From: Acidobacteriota bacterium
GTDB taxonomy: Bacteria > Acidobacteriota > Vicinamibacteria > Vicinamibacterales > UBA8438
DNA: 11,113 bases
Direction: 5' to 3'
Assembly: GCA_005778315.1 (NCBI GenBank)
Contig: SXOW01000094.1
Span: 1 to 11,113, forward strand
Both the position numbers and the translations under genes were made by a program. Below, in pieces: positions 6,319 through 11,113 of this stretch (positions are counted from its first letter, which is position 1; every line of letters begins with the position of its first letter). The notes under the pieces are model-generated. The model ran no database searches. It was given only the letters and a program-made list of their open reading frames with translations, and was not told where the DNA came from.

Positions 6319-7608
6319 ATGCAAGATCCGAATCGCCCCGTCAGTCGCCGCGCCCTCCTGAAGCTCATGGGCGCCACGGGTGCCGCGGCGGCCCTCGCGG
6401 CCAGCGGGCGCCTGCCGGGCGGTGGTCCGGTGTCAGCCGGTGCGCGCGCCGCCGTGCAAGGCGACCCTGAACCATTCGAGATCCGGGTGAGTGACGAAGC
6501 CCTCGACGATCTACGTCGTCGGCTCGCCGCTGCACGATGGCCGGTCGACGTGCCTGGGGTGGCGTGGTCCTACGGGACCGACCGAGCCTACCTCGAGGAG
6601 CTGGTCGACTACTGGCGAAACGACTACGACTGGCGTACCCACGAGGCCGCGCTCAACGCCTTCGACCACTACACCACGACTGTGGACGGACAGCGTCTTC
6701 ACTTCGTCCACCAGAAAGGGCGTGGCCCGTCACCGTTCCCGCTGCTGATGACGCACGGCTGGCCAGGGACGATCTGGGAAATGCTCCCCTCGGTCACGCC
6801 GTTGAGCGACCCTGCCGCCCACGGCGGAGATGCGGGAGATGCCTTCGACGTGATCGTGCCCTCGATCCCCGGCTTCGGCTTCTCGGGCGAGCCAGCGGCC
6901 GGTACCGACATCGCCAGAACCGCCGAGCTGTGGGTGGCGCTCATGGATAAACTGGGCTACGCGCGATTCGCGGCATACGGCAGCGACTGGGGAGCGGGGG
7001 TGACGCGCCACCTCGGCGCGCGGTTCCCCGATCGACTGGTCGGCATCCACACGCCAGGCTCGCCCGGCGTTCTCCAACGGGAGGCGGAAACCGATGAGGA
7101 GCGCGCGTATCTCGAGCGTGCCCAGCAGTGGTCGGTCGACGAGACCGGATACCAGCGCATCCAAGGGACCAAGCCGCAGACGCTCGCGTACGGCCTGACC
7201 GATTCACCAGTGGGCCTGGCCGCGTGGATCACGGAGAAGCTGCGGTCGTGGAGCGACTCACACGGAGACGTGGAGTCCCGCTTCACCAAGGACCAAATCC
7301 TCACGCTCGTGTCGATCTACTGGCACACCAACACGATCGGGACGAGCGTTCGCTACTACTACGCGAATGGACTGGGCAGCTCGCGCCCCCGGACTCCCGG
7401 TGGTCCGGTCCGCGTGCCGGAGGGATATGCCGAATTTCTGGGGAACCCCTTTCGCAACCAGATACCGAGGTCGTTCGTCGCCGAATTACCGGACAACGTG
7501 ACACATTGGTCGATTTTCGAGTCGGGCGGACACTTTCCCGCCATTGAAGAACCGGAGTTACTGGTCTCCGATCTACGGACGTTCTTCCGGCCTCTGAGAC
7601 GGCCGTAG
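6319..7608 (+). CDS. Tat-exported epoxide hydrolase, microsomal (EHN) type
   Basis: A 429-residue alpha/beta hydrolase that would open epoxides to diols through an Asp-ester intermediate. Residues 1-45 are a twin-arginine signal (SRRALLKLMG, then an Ala-rich stretch), so the folded enzyme is exported. The EHN N-terminal domain occupies about 50-165, containing FEIRVSDEALDDLRRRLAAA and RWPVDVPGVAWSYGT. The hydrolase core shows HGWPG (146-150, oxyanion hole), SIPGFGFSG (182-190), GSDWGAG with nucleophile Asp223, SVRYYYAN (343-350) and GGHFPAIEEPELL with catalytic His405. Tyr278 in TGYQRIQGTKP and a Tyr at 346-348 fit the two ring-opening tyrosines of mammalian microsomal epoxide hydrolase. The catalytic acid, a Glu or Asp in relatives with a GYAEFPKEI-like segment, aligns with Asn376 here (YAEFLGNPF), which could lower or alter activity. 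ATG 6319 is preceded by no ribosome binding site and probably sits at the transcript start. Confidence 0.9.
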   Translation: MQDPNRPVSRRALLKLMGATGAAAALAASGRLPGGGPVSAGARAAVQGDPEPFEIRVSDEALDDLRRRLAAARWPVDVPGVAWSYGTDRAYLEELVDYWRNDYDWRTHEAALNAFDHYTTTVDGQRLHFVHQKGRGPSPFPLLMTHGWPGTIWEMLPSVTPLSDPAAHGGDAGDAFDVIVPSIPGFGFSGEPAAGTDIARTAELWVALMDKLGYARFAAYGSDWGAGVTRHLGARFPDRLVGIHTPGSPGVLQREAETDEERAYLERAQQWSVDETGYQRIQGTKPQTLAYGLTDSPVGLAAWITEKLRSWSDSHGDVESRFTKDQILTLVSIYWHTNTIGTSVRYYYANGLGSSRPRTPGGPVRVPEGYAEFLGNPFRNQIPRSFVAELPDNVTHWSIFESGGHFPAIEEPELLVSDLRTFFRPLRRP

Positions 7609-7637
7609 CCACCCGTGGCCCCTGCGGCACCACTCCG

Positions 7638-8504
7638 TCACAGGAGGTCGCGCAGCGCAGACTCGAGCGTTGGGAACCGGAAGCGGAACCCCGCGGCGAG
7701 GGCGCGGTCCGGGGTGACATGCTGTCCTTTCAAGACCACGTCTGCTACCTCGCCAAGCGCGAGGCGCATGACGAAGCCCGGGAGCGGGATGGCGGCCGGT
7801 CGGCGCAGGACCCGGCCCAACGTGCGAGCCAGTTCAGCGTTGACGACGGGATAGGGCGCGGTACCGTTGTATTCGCCACGGGCTTCGGCGTTTTCCAACA
7901 CCCACACAAACATCGCGAGCAGGTCTTCCATGTGGATCCACGAGACCCACTGTCGACCGTGACCCATCGGTCCGCCGAGGCCCAGCTTGAACGGGAGCAG
8001 CATCTTCTGCAAGGCGCCGCCTCCTAGGCCTTGCACCACACCGATACGCACGGTCGCGGTGCGCACATTCGGCGCGTTGAGGGCCGGCTGTCTGGCCGAC
8101 TCCCACTCGACGCACAGACGCGCCAGGAAGTCGTTCCCAGGGCCGTCGCCGACAACGAACCGACGGTCCTCGCTGGTGCCGTAGTAGCCGATGGCGGAGG
8201 CGGTGATGAACACGCCACACCCGGTGGCTGCGACCGCCTCCGCGAGGGCCCGCGTCGTCTGGACCCGGCTGGAGAGCAGCCGCGCCTTCTGGGCTGAACT
8301 CCATCGACGACCAAACAGATTCTCGCCCGCCAGGTGCATGACAGCATCGTTCGCACCGACAGCCGCCCGGATCGCGTCGGGGTCCCAGCTCACGGCACCG
8401 TCGCCCTGGCGGCTCACGACCGTTACGCGGTGCCCGGACGCGGTCAGTCGAGTGTGCAGTCGCGAACCGATGAAGCCGGTGGCTCCGGTCAGTAGCACGT
8501 TCAT
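7638..8504 (-). CDS. TIGR01777-family NAD(P)-dependent epimerase/oxidoreductase (YfcH/SDR39U1-like)
   Basis: A 288-residue extended short-chain dehydrogenase close to full family length. GATGFIG (7-13) is the dinucleotide-binding loop, HLAGENLFGRRWS (57-69) and SAIGYYG (103-109) are family signatures, and GRQWVSWIHMEDL (203-215) is the typical motif before the C-terminal DUF1731 region (about 235-286: NAELARTLGRVLRRPAAIPL, ADVVLKGQHVTPDRALAAGF). The substrate of this family is not established; a cytoplasmic oxidoreductase role is inferred from the Rossmann fold. Start ATG 8504 is preceded by AGGAGG at 5 nt. The gene converges with the epoxide hydrolase, leaving 29 bp between stops, and is divergent from the secreted protein gene at 8741. 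Three tandem TCCTGG hexamers (8512-8529) lie just upstream of its start. Confidence 0.93.
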   Translation of the reverse strand: MNVLLTGATGFIGSRLHTRLTASGHRVTVVSRQGDGAVSWDPDAIRAAVGANDAVMHLAGENLFGRRWSSAQKARLLSSRVQTTRALAEAVAATGCGVFITASAIGYYGTSEDRRFVVGDGPGNDFLARLCVEWESARQPALNAPNVRTATVRIGVVQGLGGGALQKMLLPFKLGLGGPMGHGRQWVSWIHMEDLLAMFVWVLENAEARGEYNGTAPYPVVNAELARTLGRVLRRPAAIPLPGFVMRLALGEVADVVLKGQHVTPDRALAAGFRFRFPTLESALRDLL

Positions 8505-8740
8505 CTCCGCCTCCTGGTCCTGGTCCTGGCAGCTGCGTGAGCGTCTGCAGCCCCAGCTCGCTCAATTTGCCGCCATCGAGTAACCGTTGTGCCATGCCGT
8601 CGGCCATCCCCACGCACGCCTCGATGGAATCTTCGCACGGCTACGCCAGACGCGCGGCACCCCTGATTGGCGTAAGATTCACTATCGAATCCAGACGCGG
8701 CTGTTTGCTTGTGGCAGAGTCGAACCCCTAAGGAGCCCCC

Positions 8741-10909
8741 ATGGGTCACGGAATCCGTTTCTATATGGTCGCGGTGGTCGCCACCGCGCTGCTCGCCACG
8801 TCGCTGATCGCGTGGCAGCCCGCGTTGGAGAGCGGAGACCTGTCTGGCGTGGTCCGGAGCCCGGCGGGCGCGGAAGCGGGAGTCTGGGTCATTGCGGAGA
8901 CGGACGACCTCGACACCCGCTTTCGGAAGATCGTCGTCACCGACGATGAGGGGCGGTTCCTGGTCCCCGACCTTCCGGCGGCGTCGTATCGGGTGTGGGT
9001 GCGCGGCTACGGCCTGCTTGACTCGAAGCCAGTCCTGTCCGGGCCGGGGCAGACACTGACGCTTGACGCGGTCCCGGCCGCCACACCCCAGGAGGCGGCG
9101 CAAGTCTACCCGGCCAACTACTGGTACTCGCTCCTCGAGCCGCCAGCACCTGGCGAGTTCCCTGGCACGGGGGAGGACGGCAACGGCATCTCGCCCCGGC
9201 TTCAGAGCCAGGCCGCCTGGGTCGACCAGACGAAACAGGGCTGTCAGCTCTGCCATCAAATGGGCAACCGGTTTACGTTCGACACGAGCCAGTTCGCACA
9301 GTTCGACTCAACCGTCGAGGCCTGGGACCATCGGGTGACCTTCGGACAGCGTGGGTCGCAGATGAGCGCGGCGATGTCGCAATTCGGTCGGCAGCGAGGG
9401 CTGGAGATGTTCGCCGACTGGAGCGATCGAATCGCCGCGGGCGAGGTGCCGGAGGCTCCGCCACGACCACAGGGGATCGAGCGCAATCTGGTGCTGACGA
9501 TGTGGGACTGGGCTGGCGAGACCTCGTACGTGCACGACGAGGTCACGACCGACAAGCGCAACCCGACCGTCAACCCCGGTGGCATGGTCTACGGGGTGTC
9601 GATCACGAACGACAAGCTGGTCATCACCGACGTCGCCAAGCATCAATCGACGGAACTCGACGTCCCCCTCCGGGAGCCGCGCGCGATGGTGCCGTCGATG
9701 TTCCCGACCGCACCAGGGTTCGAGCCATCGCCGGCGTGGGGAGAGGAAATCATCTTCGATGCACCGGCCAACCCTCACAACCCGATGATGGACGCCCAGG
9801 GGCGGGTGTGGCTGACTTCCACCGTCCGCCGCCGTGACAACCCCGACTGGTGCAAGGACGGTTCGGACCACCCGTCGGCCAGCTACTTTCCGGTCTCCCG
9901 CAGCGGGCGCCAGATCTCGGCCTATGACCCTGCGCGACACGCCTGGCTGCTAATCGACAGTTGCTACGCCACCCACCATCTGCAGTTCGGCGAGGACGGT
10001 GCCGATACGCTCTGGTTCAGCGGCGACGCCAACGTCGTGGGCTGGCTCGACACCAAGCTCTATGACGAGACTGGCGATGAGCGAGCGGCCCAAGGCTGGT
10101 GCCCGACCGTCATCGACACCAACGGCGACGGCGTGATCACCAAGCCGTGGAACGAACCCGGCGACGCGGTGGACCCGACCCGTGACACCCGCGACGACGG
10201 GTTTGCGTATGGAGTGATCGCCAATCCTGTCGACGGCTCCGCCTGGGTTGCCCGCACGGCGCCGTTTCCCGGTCGGCTCGTGCGTCTGGATCGAGGCAGC
10301 AATCCGCCGGAGACCTGTATGGCCGAGGTGTACGAGCCGCCGTCCATCGAGAATCCGGCCGTCGACCCGTCACAGACCGGACACGCGCCACGGGGCGTCG
10401 ACGTCGACAGGAACGGTGTCATCTGGACGGCGCTGTCCGGCAGCGGCCATATCGCGAGCTTCGACCGACGCAAGTGCGCGGTGCTGAACGGACCGCAGGC
10501 AACTGGGCAGCATTGTCCAGAGGGCTGGACCCTCTACCCCACGCCCGGACCGCAGATGAAGGGCGTTGCGGATCCCGGCAGCGCGGATTATCACTACTAC
10601 AACTGGGTGGATCAGTTCGACACGCTGGGACTCGGCCCCAACGTCCCGATGGCGCCCGGGTCGGGCTCCGACTCACTGCTCGCGCTGCTCCCGGAGACCG
10701 GCGAGTGGGTGGTGTTGCGGGTGCCGTACCCGCTCGGATTCTTCGCGAGGGGCCTCGACGGACGGATCGACGATCCGGATGCTGGATGGAAGGGCCGCGG
10801 GCTGTGGGCGAACTACGGGTCGAACCTGAACTGGCACATCGAGGGCGGCAAAGGCATGCGCAGCTCGATCGTCCACTTCCAGCTTCGGCCACATCCGCTC
10901 GCCGACTGA
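8741..10909 (+). CDS. Secreted mono-heme protein with carboxypeptidase-regulatory-like domain and Vgb-like beta-propeller region
   Basis: A 722-residue exported protein. ATG 8741 has AAGGAG at 8730-8735. Residues 7-27 form a signal peptide or N-terminal anchor (FYMVAVVATALLATSLIAW). Residues about 33-112 resemble a carboxypeptidase-regulatory-like beta-sandwich: SGVVRSPAGAEAGVWVIAET, TDDEGRFLVPDLPAASYRVW. A single c-type heme site CQLCH is at 168-172; Met174, Met208 or Met212 could be the distal ligand. From about 245 to the end there are repeating strand segments like those of virginiamycin-B-lyase-type (Vgb) propellers: NPHNPMMDAQGRVWLTSTVR, ISAYDP, THHLQFGEDGADTLWFSG, GVIANPVDGSAWVAR, GVDVDRNGVIWTALSGSGHI, SLLALLPETGEW. 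DTNGDGVIT (459-467) resembles a calcium-binding loop but lacks the usual acidic twelfth residue. Six or more further Cys may form disulfides. Extracytoplasmic redox function is inferred from the heme site; no substrate can be assigned. It is transcribed alone. Confidence 0.85.
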   Translation: MGHGIRFYMVAVVATALLATSLIAWQPALESGDLSGVVRSPAGAEAGVWVIAETDDLDTRFRKIVVTDDEGRFLVPDLPAASYRVWVRGYGLLDSKPVLSGPGQTLTLDAVPAATPQEAAQVYPANYWYSLLEPPAPGEFPGTGEDGNGISPRLQSQAAWVDQTKQGCQLCHQMGNRFTFDTSQFAQFDSTVEAWDHRVTFGQRGSQMSAAMSQFGRQRGLEMFADWSDRIAAGEVPEAPPRPQGIERNLVLTMWDWAGETSYVHDEVTTDKRNPTVNPGGMVYGVSITNDKLVITDVAKHQSTELDVPLREPRAMVPSMFPTAPGFEPSPAWGEEIIFDAPANPHNPMMDAQGRVWLTSTVRRRDNPDWCKDGSDHPSASYFPVSRSGRQISAYDPARHAWLLIDSCYATHHLQFGEDGADTLWFSGDANVVGWLDTKLYDETGDERAAQGWCPTVIDTNGDGVITKPWNEPGDAVDPTRDTRDDGFAYGVIANPVDGSAWVARTAPFPGRLVRLDRGSNPPETCMAEVYEPPSIENPAVDPSQTGHAPRGVDVDRNGVIWTALSGSGHIASFDRRKCAVLNGPQATGQHCPEGWTLYPTPGPQMKGVADPGSADYHYYNWVDQFDTLGLGPNVPMAPGSGSDSLLALLPETGEWVVLRVPYPLGFFARGLDGRIDDPDAGWKGRGLWANYGSNLNWHIEGGKGMRSSIVHFQLRPHPLAD

Positions 10910-10933
10910 GGGGCTCGGCGTCGGCGGTGTCGA

Positions 10934-11113
10934 TCACACCGGCGCCGCCGCGTAGACGACGACCGCCTCCAGCGTGACCCGGGCGTGGTCGACCGGATTC
11001 ACCAGACGGACCTCCGCCTGATGGGTCCCGTCTGGCAAGGCGTACTTCCAGAACAGATAGAACCGCCGCGTGGTGAACGCCGTCGGCCACTCCGCGGTCT
11101 CCACCAGCCCCAC
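10934..11113 (-). CDS. 3' end of an unidentified gene (C-terminal beta-rich domain), 5' end outside window
   Basis: On the - strand a frame is open from the window edge to TGA at 10934-10936, giving 59 residues: VETAEWPTAFTTRRFYLFWK, YALPDGTHQAEVRLVNPVDH, then ARVTLEAVVVYAAAPV. The pattern FW.Y.LPDG.H...VRL.NP and a closing run of Val looks like the last strands of a beta-sandwich domain at the end of a secreted or carbohydrate-active protein, but I do not recognise the family. It converges with the mono-heme protein gene, whose stop is 24 bp away. A small hairpin CGGTGT...ACACCG overlaps its stop codon. Confidence 0.55.
   Translation of the reverse strand: MGLVETAEWPTAFTTRRFYLFWKYALPDGTHQAEVRLVNPVDHARVTLEAVVVYAAAPV

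Noticed and set aside
8512..8529. Three tandem TCCTGG hexamers
   Set aside because: Too short to call a meaningful repeat; lies in a leader region and is likely chance or minor slippage.
8501..8613. Short - strand segment EACVGMADGMAQRLLDGGKL...LSELGLQTLTQLPGP upstream of the TIGR01777 gene
   Set aside because: It looks somewhat protein-like but has no stop before entering the TIGR01777 gene in another frame, no start signal, and no family I recognise. Possibly a remnant, not supportable.
8501..9259. 252-codon - strand frame over the start of the mono-heme protein gene
   Set aside because: Antisense to a well supported + strand gene with signal peptide and CQLCH site; its translation is basic and featureless.
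10926..10958. Possible terminator CGGTGT-CGATC-ACACCG between the two convergent genes at the right end
   Set aside because: Only 6 bp of perfect stem, no T-run on either strand, and it overlaps the stop codon of the - strand gene.

Overview
The window is high-GC bacterial chromosome. Its family mix suggests an acidobacterium of the Vicinamibacteria type: a planctomycete-type cytochrome/DUF1587 protein, a FN3-like lipoprotein with a WG-rich C-terminal domain, an ECF sigma factor paired with a SecDF-P1-head membrane protein, and a carboxypeptidase-regulatory/CxxCH/Vgb-like secreted protein. This taxonomic guess rests on family recall only. No tRNA, rRNA, CRISPR array, intact IS element or phage gene was seen.

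Left part (1-1400, + strand): the 3' end of an RsuA/RluB-type rRNA pseudouridine synthase, then a predicted outer-surface lipoprotein with its own Shine-Dalgarno, closed by a perfect 10-bp GC hairpin terminator.

Middle-left (1420-4300, - strand): a zone that looks partly decayed. At its 3' end is a broken DUF1587 cytochrome-family gene. It has at least two frame changes, has lost its CxxCH heme site, and is joined in frame to the last ~49 codons of an unrelated short-chain dehydrogenase. Next is a TorF-like outer membrane protein with a short C-terminus, then a membrane-anchored AraC-type regulator whose N-terminal exon-like piece lies in another frame across a CCCC run.

Middle (4650-5830, - strand): a two-gene operon with a 4-nt ATGA overlap. 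It encodes an ECF-type sigma factor and a single-pass membrane protein whose outer domain is the SecDF P1 head. The pairing has the layout of a sigma/anti-sigma module with a non-standard sensor domain and is the best candidate here for an undescribed system. A 15-nt palindrome lies just upstream of the sigma gene.

Right part (5830-11113): a 493-bp intergenic region, then a Tat-exported microsomal-type epoxide hydrolase. That gene has a -10-like TATGAT placed so that the transcript would be leaderless, and an Asn where the catalytic acid is expected. It converges on a TIGR01777 NAD(P)-dependent epimerase-like gene. A divergent 722-residue secreted protein with one CQLCH heme site and a beta-propeller-like region follows, converging with the 3' end of an unidentified gene that runs off the window.

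Apart from the sigma/SecD-like pair, neighbouring genes do not form an obvious single pathway. The window reads as several small transcription units with an accessory, eroding segment between about 1.4 and 4.3 kb.
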